64,000 bases of DNA from assembly GCA_030998225.1 (NCBI GenBank), contig JAPYXD010000715.1:7816501-7880500 (forward strand), given 5' to 3'. Numbering within the stretch: the stretch's first letter is position 1; each line of letters opens with the position of its first letter. A program made the translations under genes and the position numbers. This document shows positions 1-10,277 of this stretch, piece after piece. The notes beneath the pieces were generated by a model that saw nothing but the letters and a program-made list of their open reading frames with translations, did not search any database and was not told the DNA's origin. Source of the stretch: Diplolepis rosae (lineage: Eukaryota > Arthropoda > Insecta > Hymenoptera > Diplolepididae).

Positions 1-263
1 ATAGTATATTACATAACAAGGGCAGAAAGTTGAGATTCCTGCACTGCTCGCCATAATGCCCGAGGCGAAGCCGAGGGCATCATGGCGCGCAGTTCAGGGC
101 TCTCAAATTTCTGCCCATGTAGTGTATACCATTTTTCTTGCTACCCGGTCGAAAGTACGAAAATAATTGCATGTGTCCATTGGAATATATTGATGCCTGC
201 CCCGACATTTGCGGCACGAGCGGAGCGAGTGCTGCTGGTCGGGGGGGCAGGCATCAAATACAT
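1..263. repeat. GC-rich hairpin repeat region
   Basis: Two GC-rich inverted repeats stand out from AT-rich surroundings. One spans about 56-80, with arms ATGCCC/GGGCAT around a GAGGCGAAGCCGA core. The other spans about 192-255, with arms GATGCCTGCCCCGAC/GTCGGGGGGGCAGGCATC and an inner GAGCGGAGCGAG palindrome. They resemble the GCGCGAAGCGCG hairpins of the Helitron-like elements near 41.2 and 42.7 kb. They are probably the end of a transposon that extends left of the window. No gene is visible here. Confidence 0.5.
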
Positions 264-449
264 CTATAAATTAAGGTTTAGATTTCTATTTCCTTGTTTC
301 CATCTTTGGTAATTATCATAGACTAGCATGCATCTGTCAACGGACTTTTTGGGTAAGGTGTCAGTTTCTACTATTAATTGAGCTTCAGTTTCAAAGTTTT
401 TATTAATTTCTTCTTCATCTGTCGATTCATCAGATGATATGTCATTCAT
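264..449 (-). pseudogene. Truncated recombinase-like N-terminal ORF (possible Crypton/tyrosine recombinase relic)
   Basis: A 61-residue open frame starts with an acidic leader (MNDISSDESTDEEE) and continues into LPKKSVDRCMLVYDNYQRW. The pattern LPxKSxxRYxxxYxxFxxW recalls the N-terminal SAM-like segment of eukaryotic tyrosine-recombinase proteins. The frame ends soon after that motif, so the catalytic domain is absent. It abuts the GC-rich hairpins at 1-263, which fits a truncated transposon. The family call rests on one short motif and is tentative; it could also be a host gene's first exon. Confidence 0.3.
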
Positions 450-827
450 TTTTTTATTTTTATTTTTGTTACACTTCAGTCATTACTATTACATTCTAAA
501 TAATATCCACTCATTGCCACTAATAAACATTAGCAGAGAGCGGACAAATTTTGACGTTTGAGGTTATCGACGTTTTTACTCCCGCTATTATAGAGGGCGC
601 GCATATAGCTTGACCAATGCATGAAAGTTAGACTTTCTGCCGTGAATTTGGTGCCGAAACCACGTACTTTCGACTAGGGTAGTAAGAAAAAATCTATACT
701 CTTCTTCATGCATCTTACGTTTCTTTTTCATCATATCTGGTAAGTTTATTTAATTTTCCTCTTATTGTTAAGTGACCATCGTAGAAAAAGATAATAGTAC
801 CTCCTTGAAGCCCGTCGAGAAATCGCG
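450..827. other. AT-rich spacer, nothing recognised
   Basis: No open frame, repeat arm or RNA gene could be supported. The last ~60 bases may be the 5' end of the mariner fossil that follows. Confidence 0.3.
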
Positions 828-1480
828 ATGGAGCAAAGAGCAAGCATCAAGTTCTGTGTTAAATTGGGCAAGACGTTTACGAAAATGCTTGACATGTTGC
901 TGAAAGCTTACACAGATCATGTACTGTCAGATATAACAGTGTACAATTGGTTTGAAAGGTTTGAGGAAATGCGCACAGCGGACAACCAGCGTCGAGTCGT
1001 ACTTATGAATCGGTCTGTGCGCAATTGATTCTACACAGTTTGAGTGCCGAAAAAACATTCTCAGAGATTTGCATGTTCAAGACATAATTTCAATCGTTGA
1101 TAACGTCCCGAACTTTTTAAAAACAATTGTGGCTGGTGATGAAATATAGCGTTTCCAATAAGAATCACTTACAAAGCGACAAAGTACAATTTGAAAGAGC
1201 CCAGAAGACTCGCCACCAAGAAAAGTACGTTTGAAAAAATCAAAGGGCAAGACCATCGTGTTAATCACTTTCTTTAATTCGAAAGGATGATTCGTAAGGA
1301 ATTTTTTCTTGAAGGCTCCACGGTGAATGGGCAATACTAGTCAAGCGTGATGCAACGTTTGGTGGCCACAATTTATAAGGTTCGGCCTCAATACAAAGCG
1401 CAAGGCAGCTAGTCCCTCCTCCATGACAATGCACTGGCTCACAAATACATCGCCGTACGCAATTTTCCGGCTTTTAAAAT
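828..1480 (+). pseudogene. Mariner transposase fossil (older family)
   Basis: The frame opens with MEQRASIKFCVKLGKTFTKM, close to the MEQRANIKFCVKLGKSATET start shared by many insect mariner transposases, and runs as an open frame of 66 residues. Downstream, through stops and frameshifts, come relics of the catalytic region: VAGDEI near 1130 (first Asp of the DD34D triad), then a segment ending SKGKTIVLITFFNSKG (about 1225-1285), EGSTVNGQY (about 1312-1338), and LLHDNALAHKYI around 1410-1450 (second Asp). No full frame survives and no terminal repeats were found, so this is an old, inactive copy. Confidence 0.8.
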
Positions 1481-1663
1481 GTTTAAATTGGGATTTAAAA
1501 TTCAAAATCAGGGACTCTAAAATCCCTAGTAGTCCAGGCATCTGGTAGTTTTTCCCGTAACGATTCCCAAAGTCGATTTTTTTTAGATTGCTTCTTGAAG
1601 GGGTCCTGAATGACCTCTCAAAATTTGTAGAACATATCCATTGTTAAAGGGGGTATTTTTTTT

Positions 1664-2072
1664 TTAACCCTCCGTTACCAAACATATGAGGGATTCCCTC
1701 AGTGGGGTCAGTTTTTTCGAAATAACTTCTAAGTTACGCTTCACACAGTCTGGTCCGTTTGAATACCTTTGCACGAATTATTCCTGAAGCTTTTTGTAGC
1801 AATAAAAAATGTTCAAGTAGAATACTCATTCAATAATCACTTTACAAAACCAAAGGTGACGTGAATTCTGAGGGAATCCCTCCATAGTTTGGCTTTCGCG
1901 CAATGGAAATAGCTTGAGTTCTTGAGTGCGGTGTTGCCACATTTTGATATTACATGTTCAACCAAGTAGTCGCAACATTTGGCAACACTGCAGATGTTCT
2001 AACACGCAGAGGGAAATCCTCTAGGGTTTGGTAACCGTGTAACAATTTTTAAGTTTGGTCACGGAGGGTTAA
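1664..2072. mobile_element. TTAA-flanked MITE (piggyBac-like termini)
   Basis: The sequence is bounded by TTAA at 1664-1667 and 2069-2072. The inverted ends read CCCTCCGTTACCAAAC on the left and the complement of GTTTGGTCACGGAGGG on the right. Subterminal GAGGGATTCCCTC and GAGGGAAATCCTC motifs also mirror each other. TTAA duplication with CCC ends is the signature of piggyBac-type elements. The ~400 bp between the ends holds no transposase, so this is a non-autonomous element. Confidence 0.65.
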
Positions 2073-3113
2073 GGAATTTTTAAAATTTACGTTTGCGTGA
2101 ACGGACCATTTATATTTTGTTGCACAACAAAAAAAGTATAAATTAGAAAAGAAAGTGTACACCATTTTAAGAAAAACAGAAATGAAAGAACCTCCTATCT
2201 CCAATAAGTTTCAAGATACGAGTATTTCAAAATACTTCTATTTCCGAATTATGTCGAAAAATCACTATTTTTTATAACTTTGTGTATAGCATTCGACCAA
2301 ACTATTTTTAAAAAAAAATGTTTGAGAAACTTTTGAAAATTTAAGTGTTTATCTTTAATTTGCCACAAAGGACTAAGTACTAGCTCTAATAGGTCAGCAG
2401 TTATGATCTCTCAAAGTGGAGTTCATTTGACTTATTTTCCAAGGCAACTTCCCTCTACCAAGTTCTTTTGAAACAAGGCGTTCGATGGGCAAAGTACGAT
2501 AGTTATGCCAGAGAATGAGATGAAGTTAACAAAATTCTACGTAAATCAAATTTGAAAAGGGCCTTCTAAGTCCTATTAGTTTGTGATTTGTGATCTTTCA
2601 AAAAATCAATTTTCTGCATTTTTTAAAACTAAAATCAGAAAGGTTGATTTTTTAAAATACTTCGTTACCTGTTGATCCTCCAGTGAAAGGTCGAAGAAAG
2701 AAATCAAGGTAGAGTCAATTCTACGTGAAATGAGATAAAATAAAGTGAAATAACTCCTTAAATACTGTACGTTTCGCAATTTTCTTAATTTCGTTTTAAG
2801 GATTGGCAAATTGCTGGCAAATGATTGCAAATTGAGGTTGGCAAATTGCTAACAAAATACTTTAATGGCTTTTTTAAAATTTCGAGGGCACTATTATTTT
2901 AGGATCTTTATGAAGTTTTTTTTATTAAAATCCTAAATCTAACAAATTAACGTCTAGTGATGCTCAACAAATATTTTTTTGACATTCTGAAAATAATACA
3001 GCACGTGAGGAGTTAAAAAAAAATTCAAAATTTTCTCAAATTCTCTACCTCAACTTCAACTTTTTGCATGACCTAGGAAATTTTTTTCAAAATCTGAAAA
3101 TTATACAACATAA
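2073..3113. other. AT-rich intergenic stretch
   Basis: No gene recognised. A small tandem motif, GGCAAATTGCT-like, recurs about three times near 2803-2855. The rest is low-complexity AT-rich DNA with only short chance open frames. Confidence 0.3.
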
Positions 3114-3798
3114 AGTCTAAAATCTTATATTCAATTTAAGCAAAGAAAACTTAAAAAATATCCATGGGTACCCGAGATACGATTTAAAAATTTCAATTGT
3201 ATCTGAGTTGAATTTTAATCGACGATCACGGTTCTCGGCAGGTTTGTTGCTTGCCTTCTTCGTTGAGGCAGCACCGAATAGGCCACGCACAAAGGTGGCG
3301 CTTAAGTTGGGCCCTTTTATATGTATATTTGATTCTGTTCATTAGTAATTGTTATTTCTAATTATTCTAACTTTCAAAAAATATTTATTGTTATTTGTGA
3401 TTACTAACAATTATTTAAATCCAATATTATCCCCATATTAACAAATAGAACAATGATATGTAAACATTTTTTATTTCTTAATATTCTTATAAACTAGAAC
3501 ATTAATAAAAATGTTAGTTGTCATTGTCAACATGAACTAAGAATGGAAGGAAAGGAAATGAAGGAAAAATGTTCTTGGATCAAAAATACATATAAGAGGG
3601 CTCCACTTAAGCGCCACCTTTGTGCGTGGCCTATTCGGTCCTGCCTCAACGAAGAAGGCGAGCAACAAACCTGCCGAGAACCGTGATCGTCGATTAAAAT
3701 TCAACTCAGATACGATTGAACATTTTTAATCGTATCTCGGGTACCCATGAATATTTTTTAAGTTTTCTTTGCTTAAATTAAAAATAAGATTTTAGACT
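3114..3798. mobile_element. Foldback MITE, ~685 bp
   Basis: Two arms of about 215 bp are inverted copies of each other. The left arm runs from AGTCTAAAATCTTATATTC through GGGTACCCGAGATACGATT and the CGATGAT-like stretch to GGTGGCGCTTAAG. The right arm repeats this in reverse and ends AAGATTTTAGACT at 3797. The ~250 bp centre is AT-rich and codes for nothing. The arms are very similar but not identical, so insertion is not very recent. Confidence 0.75.
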
Positions 3799-4359
3799 CT
3801 ATTTCGTATATATATACAAGCACCGTGCGCACAATTTCCGACGGTAGTGTAGCTCTAGTACTTGCTCGAGCTTAGTGACCGTTATAGGCAAAAATTGCCA
3901 GTTCGGGCGCATGGAGTGGATATTGGAAATACAATTCTGAAGTACAAAATTATGGGTAGTCAAAGCCCGGGAAAGGGTTAATATTCATAGTTTAGACTAG
4001 TCTCTTTATGTTAATATTTCCTGAAATGTTCCTCTACCCATAGTAGAAAGGACGAAAGAAAAACGCGTGTGAATTAAATTCTAAATAAAACTTGTCAAAG
4101 CCGCTATAGAAACTTTCGAAATTTTGGAAATTGCTTCTGATGAGCGTACTTATTTGGGTGCAAATTACACTGGTTTTTAGCTTAGAGTCCAACTTAAAAT
4201 GGTACTGGTCTATCCAGAAAGTATCACCCCTTGTACTGTAACTTTGTACATTGGCACATTTGTAATTGGTACAGGCCATTCAAGGGGGACTCCTATGAGT
4301 GTCCCTGCGAACCTTCAGTCGACAACGGTACTTTGTTGTGTAAGCATAGAATCTCAACC
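3799..4359. other. Intergenic stretch with a Tc1-type end relic
   Basis: The motif GACGGTAGTGTA at about 3838 matches the CACTACCG terminal motif of Tc1-like elements seen elsewhere in the window (15489, 57014). No partner end was identified and there is no convincing coding frame. Confidence 0.3.
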
Positions 4360-4935
4360 ACGTCGTATTTCACAATGACCGAACGGATCCAATAAAGAAT
4401 CTACATCAAATTTTGCCAAAAGCTTGGCTATTCATGTTCTGAAAATATCGCTATGATTAGGAAAGCGTTCGGCGAAGAATCTATGAGTGAAACTCGAATC
4501 AAGGATGTGGTTTAGGTAATTTCGAAATGGTCGTACTTTCTTGGTAAGTGGCCCTCGTTTTGGCAGGCCCGCAACGAAAACAACTCCGGGAAATAAGGAA
4601 TTAGTGCGAGTTTTTTAATTCATCCAAATTTTAGTGTAACATGGCATTGTTCAGCTTTGTCAGCCCTCCTACAGTCCTGACCTGGCTCCCTGTGACGTCT
4701 GGCTATTTCCCAAACTGAGCCATTCACTGAAGAGGAAAATATTTCAGGACGTAGAATAAATAAAGTACGAAAAGGCAGCTGTTGTCCGTTTCGAAAGCTG
4801 AGTATTAGGAATGTTATCGAGAGTGAAAGGATCGCTAGAAGAAGGTTGTGATTTTGAAAATGATAACGTCGCCATTGACCACAATTAATTCTTTTTCCAG
4901 ATGCAGCACAAGAATCGATACTTTCCGGACAGACC
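4360..4935 (+). pseudogene. Mariner transposase fossil (second old family)
   Basis: Heavily decayed mariner sequence. Near the start it reads MTERIQ followed by a degenerate HTH region (IAMIRKAFGEESMSETRI). Near 4670-4745, across frameshifts, it reads YSPDLAPCDVWLFPKL and LKRKIFQD, the typical C-terminal catalytic block around the last Asp of mariner transposases. About 40% of the expected length is missing, chiefly the middle of the catalytic core. It differs from the copies at 828 and 5954. Confidence 0.7.
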
Positions 4936-4971
4936 TCATAGGGTACATATTATTATAGAAGTTGAGCCATT

Positions 4972-5592
4972 TTAAGGTAGTTGATCCACGAAAATTATAA
5001 CTCAGGCAAAAATAGATAATTTTGCTTTTAAGAATAGCAATATTATTATTGAAGGGCTATTTTGGAAGAGAAAATATTAATTTCTATGAAAAAAATTTGA
5101 AATACAGAAAAATAATTTTATTAATAAATTTTATTTTTGCCCCAACTTTTTTTCTTACCGCTTCTTACCAAATTTAAAAAAAATTATGCGATTTTAATAA
5201 ATTACAAATCACTTTTTCAAGAAAAAGATTCCCTACAACTTGACCATTTCCAATTTTCGAAAATGAATAAATTATTATCAAATTCAGCAATTTGTTTATA
5301 AAAATTTCGTTTTGGGAAATGTTTTTTTAATGGTTTCAGCCATTAAAGAATTTATTTCTAAAAATCAGAAACGGTAAAGTTGTTATGGAAATCTTTTCTC
5401 TGGAAAAATGATTCATAATTTATTAGAATCGCATAATTTTTTTTAAATTTGGTAAGAAGCGATGAGAAAAAAAGTTGGGTCAAAAATAAAATTTATTAAT
5501 AAAATTATTTTTCTGTGTTTCAAATTTTTTTCATGTAAAATAATCTTTTCACTTTCAAAATAGCCCTTCAATAATAATATTGCTATTCTTGA
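4972..5592. mobile_element. Foldback element family A, copy 1
   Basis: The left end reads TTAAGGTAGTTGATCCACG. An inverted arm follows (CAAGAATAGCAATATTATTA type), mirrored at 5560-5592. The right end is cut off before the terminal TTAAGGTAG-type sequence. Related copies lie at about 41818-42327 and 60789-61036, both ending GATCGTACTACCTTAA. None has a coding frame. Confidence 0.7.
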
Positions 5593-5953
5593 TGATTTCA
5601 TTAAAAAGGTAGACATTTGACAATATTAAGACGATTAAGTGTTACGTATTTCATAGAGCCAGTACAGGTATTTTTTTATCACGCCTCGTAATTGGTCACA
5701 TGAACCATGTATTGCGTACCCTTATATATTTTGCATATGAACATGTAGAGTCTTAAAATCAATAACATTTTCTATCGTCCTAGGTATGATATCCCTTTAA
5801 TCATTTCTTTACATCTGACTGAAATATTAAGTATATTTTATGCTTTAGTTTTCAAATAAATTTACAGAATATGACGTTTAGTATTTAAGGAGTAATCAAT
5901 CACTAAAAAAAGGGAAACAGCACAATTTAATATTTTTTAACAAAATTGAAATA
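5593..5953. other. AT-rich intergenic stretch
   Basis: No gene, repeat arm or RNA feature was recognised between the foldback element and the mariner copy. Confidence 0.3.
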
Positions 5954-6983
5954 ACACATCACTCAATAAGTTCGTTGGATGACTAATAAAACAACAATTT
6001 TTGCGCAAAATTCGACTTCTTTCATCAAAATAGTCTCCTTCAAGAGTGATACATTCACTCCAACGCTTCTCTAACACATTTTGATGCCTTTCTTGTAGAA
6101 TTTTGGTCTCAAAATTTCTTCCTCTAAACGCACCAATAACGCCATATAATATTCGCTAATTATGTTCCTTCCTTTCTCAAGGCAATCGATGAATAAAATA
6201 CCATGCGCATCCCAAAATACGGAGGCTAAAACCTTACCAGCTGACATTTGCGTTTTCGGTCGCTTTGGACGGTTTTCACCCTTTGCTGTCCACTCAGCTG
6301 ACTGCCGATTTCACTCTGGAGTGTAGTGATGGATCTATGTTTCATCCATTGTCACATACCGCATGAAAAAATCCTTTTTATTGCGCTGAAACAGCTCCAA
6401 ACAGCGCTCTGAATCGTCAACACGTTGTTTTAGATCGACTGTGAGTAAACGCGGTACTCATTTCGAACAGAGCTTTCTCATGCTTAAGTGTTCATGTAAA
6501 ATTGTGAATACATTGCTTTCTGATATCTTTAAGGTGTCAGCTATCTCATGCAACATCAATTTACGATGGGATTGTGGACTTTTGTTATGTTTTCCGGAAC
6601 AACTGCTGATTTTGTGCGACTAGAGCATTCAGCGTCATCGGTGTTTGTACGACCGCGTTTAAAATCAGCAAACCACTTCTCTACCATTTGTCTCTAAGGA
6701 GCAGAGTCCGGATAATACTTGTCAAGCCATTGCTTTGCTTGAGCGGTAGTTTTTCCCATTAAAAAGCAATGCTTTATCAACTCACGAAATTCATATTTTT
6801 CCATAGTTTTTAAAATTATAAAACTAGCGCCACTAAAACCACTGTAACTTGTAAAATAAACGTCAGATTGTCATGAAATTTTGACACGTATCGTTTGAAG
6901 GTTGGTACTTCCTAAAAATCATATGGATTTGTCAATAGTGGCGCCATCTTTATGTCATTCTACGAACTTTTTGAGTGATGTGT
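5954..6983 (-). pseudogene. Mariner element with a decayed transposase
   Basis: A 1,030-bp element flanked by TA on both sides (5952-5953, 6984-6985). Its inverted ends are ACACATCACTCAATAAGTTCG and its near-perfect complement. On the minus strand a transposase starts at 6804 with MEKYEFRELIKHCFLMGKTT and continues KQWLDKYYPDSAP, MVEKWFADFKRGRTNTDD, YVTMDET (first catalytic Asp), KVLASVFWDAHGILFIDCL. Several stops and frameshifts interrupt it, for example soon after PDSAP and after YVTMDET. It is a recognisable but dead Mos1/irritans-type mariner and the best preserved of the three mariners in the first 7 kb. Confidence 0.85.
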
Positions 6984-7072
6984 TAATCACATTAAATTGG
7001 ATTTATTTTACGAAGAATTTTGACACCTGAGTTCGAGAATATCGTGAGTTCGAGAAAACAAATTTTAACTCT

Positions 7073-7078
7073 TTTATT
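7073..7078 (-). promoter_or_regulatory. Candidate polyadenylation signal of SPT6
   Basis: AATAAA on the minus strand, about 113 nt beyond the SPT6 stop codon. Spacing and orientation fit a 3' end signal, but the DNA is AT-rich, so a chance match is possible. Confidence 0.35.
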
Positions 7079-7190
7079 ATTAAAAATATAACTTATGTTA
7101 AATTTTGAATCCAAAATCTAACTACTAGAAAATTAGATAGAATGTAAATAATACATTTTAATTAATGAGAAATTTAGAATTCAGGGATTA

Positions 7191-10100
7191 TTAGAATTTA
7201 GACTTAAACAATTTTTTAACTTTGTGCAGTAGTTTCCTCTTAAAGTTAATTTTAGATACTTCGAACATTTTACCTCTAACAAATTGATGGTCGTCGAAAC
7301 TATCTTTCGAAGCATTACTATCCCTCGGCGACCCAACAACAATAGGATCATCAAAAAGACGGTCATCAACAAAGCGTCGAATGGTGGTTGATTTCGAATA
7401 GGTATGCTTTTTTCCCCATTTAATAAATTTAAGATGAGGACCGCCAACCCCATTGTCGTAGCTCCTCTTAGGTTTCTTAGTCAAAGTGAATTTTGTGTCA
7501 TCAAAAACTGCAGCCGACACATTTGCATTTGATGACTTTGAAGAGTTAATCCAACTTGGATCACTGTTCCCAGGAACAGGTACAACTGGTTGCGGTTTGC
7601 TAAACTCAATGCTTTGAATCGGAGAAATTGATGCTGGCAAAAATAACGGCCGGGGAGTTGAATATGGGCTATTCAGATGAGAATTATTTCCTTCATATTC
7701 TGGAAGAGTTCCCGAAATTGGGTACCCTGTTTGCTTAGCTAATTGTGATAATGAATTAGAAATATGATGTGGCACATTTTGAGCAACTTTTTGAGTCGCT
7801 TCATGCGTCATTTCACTAAGTACCCCAGTAGGGGATGTCCTGGAAAACATGGTACCTATATGAGCAGTTGAAGGCACCTGGGGAGGAATTGGTTCTTTGA
7901 AATGTTCCTTAAACCATCGAACAAGATCGTTCAACTTTCCAAAAACTTGGGTTCTGAATTTAAAACCATTTGAGATGACTGAAAAATATTCATGTCTACA
8001 TTGAGTTCTTGGTAAGTATGAGAGCAAGAAATTTCCTGGATAACTTCGTGCAGTAGATATTATGTATGGAATGCTACTAGGATTTCCTTTCTTTTGTGTT
8101 TTAAGTATCTCTTCAGCTCTATCCTTGGAGCCTTCTACCATGGGTTTATAATATTTAAAACTGAATATTTCGTTGACAAAACTAACCATGGGGTTCACAT
8201 GCTTCGTGATTATTTCCTCTAGATCTTCAAACTCTTCATTTCCAATTCTTAACTTCGAACCTAAGACAAAGTCACTTGCTTTTCCTTCCTCTTTAACGTC
8301 GATGTGCTGGTTGACATAGTCAGTAATTTTCCAAGTTACTGTCAAGTTATTTGGACCTTTACTACTGGGCCTTATTATTATATCTCCAGGGTTCTTGTTT
8401 TTCATTAACTTCTCAGCTTCTGCAAAGTCTATATTGTGAAAGTTTGGATGATCAATAATGCGTTTTATATACGCCTGTCTCAGCTTCGACCTCTTTGCCT
8501 CTTCCTCCTGCTTTCTATCTTTTTCCTCTGCTTCTTTATCATAGAAGAGATCTCTAGAAGGTCTCCATTCGTTATCTTTATCAGCGAGGTCTCTACTTCT
8601 GCTAGTACATTCAACTCCAAACTTTTCTACGTCGATTTTAGTAATCCGGCAATGGATTGGTTGATTGATGCAGACTCTCTCCTTTGGATTAGTTACGTTC
8701 TTATCGGATAAATTTTTAACGTGAATGTAACCTGAGACTCCATTATCCAATCGTAATTTTACTCCAATCGCTTTTCCTGGACAGTTTGTATTGATGTGAC
8801 ACCAAACCTGTGAGAGCTCGAAAATGTCATTCTTGAAACAAAATGGACATTGCCAGAGTACGGTTTCTTCATTTTGCACCGGTTTTATATTGTCTAGTTT
8901 TTCCCCTATAGTTTTTTTGTAGCTAATTCCTATTACCTTAGCTAAAATTAACTTCCCCACACGGAACGTTTCCGCAGTTTCTTTTGTCAAAATATGGAAA
9001 AGCTCCTCATAATTCAGAGATTTGTAAGGCTCTCTTAAGTCCTTGTATCTGCAACTTAACTCAGCTCTGATATCATATAAAGTTATGCTCTTATTCCCGA
9101 ATCCCTGTTTAGATAGTTCGTTAGCAAAAGCATCTAAGTCGAGATCTTTAAGTTTTTCAGGCGCTTTCAAAATTTCTGCCAAAGCTTTATCAGGATTTTC
9201 ACCTTTTTCATCGTCATATTCTAAAGCGTCTACTGCCATCTTTCTTGCCCACTCGTAATTTTCTGGGTGAATCCTTGAGCTATCCAAGATTTCAACGTAA
9301 GCATGTGCATTGATTCCAAGACTGTTTGTGTCTATCTTAATGAATCCGGCGCAATTAATAAATATTTTTGGTCCTAAGTTACAAATTGTGACAAGCTGTG
9401 CTCTATTTTCCAACTTTTGCACCGTATGCTTCATTAGGACCTTAATCAATGCTCCGGCGGTCCTATGCCCCAAGCCTGTGACGAACTGTAAGAGGTTTGC
9501 ATAATAAGGATGCTGAACCGCTTTATTAATTTCTACTCCAACTTCATTTACTTGATTTATGAATTCCAGATAAATATTATCCAATAATTCCTCCTGTGAA
9601 ACGTGATCTTGTAGTGGATGACATTTAAGATTTAAGATTTTTTCACCATATGTACAAAGCTGGGAGAATTCGACAAGAGGATCCTGTAACCTACGAGCAA
9701 GAGAAATTGCCTCTCGAAGCTGGAAAGAATAATCTTGAAATTCATAAGTGCCTCTGTTGCTAATGGCGTACATTTTCGCAAGATTGTTATCACAAATTTC
9801 TATTTCAATCGCAGGAAATTGTTCCTCTTTTATGAGACATTCAATAATATTCTGAATTTCAGTTTGGATCATCAACGCGTCTCTAGATTCTCCACCAATA
9901 ACAACCACATGTGGTTTTTTTGTCGCTATAAAAGTTCGAATTGCTAGAAGGTCTACTTCTTTCATAAGTTTTTCGCTTCCTCTCAAACAGTTTCTTCGTT
10001 TTAGTAAATGGGAAAGTTTCAGAAAATCAGTGCACTCTCCACCTGGAGCAACAATACAGGCATAGGAAGCTTGACACTCATCGGAAGAGTAAGCTATACC

Positions 10101-10277
10101 CATTACTCGGATACCTTCCCTGATATTCCAATCCTCATTCTCTTTCTTGGAGAACTTAAAAGCATAGGGAGCGATTCGGATCCAGTTGTGTATCTTCCGG
10201 CAACAGACACGCATTACATATTCTTTTGCTTCGATCAGCAGATTTGATCGCAGCTCTTTCTTCAAGTTGGGTATCAC
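7191..10277 (-). CDS. Spt6: SPT6 exon 8: YqgF, HhH, S1, tandem SH2 and tail
   Basis: The exon encodes 1,028 residues. The acceptor is TTTCTAG just before GTG-ATA-CCC, so the protein enters as VIPNLKKELRS. In order: a helical segment (1-50); a YqgF/RNase H-like fold with PHVVVIGGESRDA (about 123-135); DPLVEFSQLC; the HhH region around LQFVTGLGHRTAG (about 263-275); LDLDAFANEL; a zinc-ribbon-like WQCPFC; the S1 domain with DNGVSGYIHVKNLSDK; and tandem SH2 with GDIIIRPSSKGPNNLTVTWK, where RPSS holds the phosphate-binding Arg, and PGNFLLSYLPRTQCRHEY. The tail from about 800 has a few SP/TP sites (NSPYSTPRP, SPIQS) and ends KLLHKVKKLFKSKF. Confidence 0.93.
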   Translation of the reverse strand: MIPNLKKELRSNLLIEAKEYVMRVCCRKIHNWIRIAPYAFKFSKKENEDWNIREGIRVMGIAYSSDECQASYACIVAPGGECTDFLKLSHLLKRRNCLRGSEKLMKEVDLLAIRTFIATKKPHVVVIGGESRDALMIQTEIQNIIECLIKEEQFPAIEIEICDNNLAKMYAISNRGTYEFQDYSFQLREAISLARRLQDPLVEFSQLCTYGEKILNLKCHPLQDHVSQEELLDNIYLEFINQVNEVGVEINKAVQHPYYANLLQFVTGLGHRTAGALIKVLMKHTVQKLENRAQLVTICNLGPKIFINCAGFIKIDTNSLGINAHAYVEILDSSRIHPENYEWARKMAVDALEYDDEKGENPDKALAEILKAPEKLKDLDLDAFANELSKQGFGNKSITLYDIRAELSCRYKDLREPYKSLNYEELFHILTKETAETFRVGKLILAKVIGISYKKTIGEKLDNIKPVQNEETVLWQCPFCFKNDIFELSQVWCHINTNCPGKAIGVKLRLDNGVSGYIHVKNLSDKNVTNPKERVCINQPIHCRITKIDVEKFGVECTSRSRDLADKDNEWRPSRDLFYDKEAEEKDRKQEEEAKRSKLRQAYIKRIIDHPNFHNIDFAEAEKLMKNKNPGDIIIRPSSKGPNNLTVTWKITDYVNQHIDVKEEGKASDFVLGSKLRIGNEEFEDLEEIITKHVNPMVSFVNEIFSFKYYKPMVEGSKDRAEEILKTQKKGNPSSIPYIISTARSYPGNFLLSYLPRTQCRHEYFSVISNGFKFRTQVFGKLNDLVRWFKEHFKEPIPPQVPSTAHIGTMFSRTSPTGVLSEMTHEATQKVAQNVPHHISNSLSQLAKQTGYPISGTLPEYEGNNSHLNSPYSTPRPLFLPASISPIQSIEFSKPQPVVPVPGNSDPSWINSSKSSNANVSAAVFDDTKFTLTKKPKRSYDNGVGGPHLKFIKWGKKHTYSKSTTIRRFVDDRLFDDPIVVGSPRDSNASKDSFDDHQFVRGKMFEVSKINFKRKLLHKVKKLFKSKF

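Noticed and set aside
8436..10247. Plus-strand frames across SPT6 exon 8
   Set aside because: Antisense shadows of a strongly conserved minus-strand exon.
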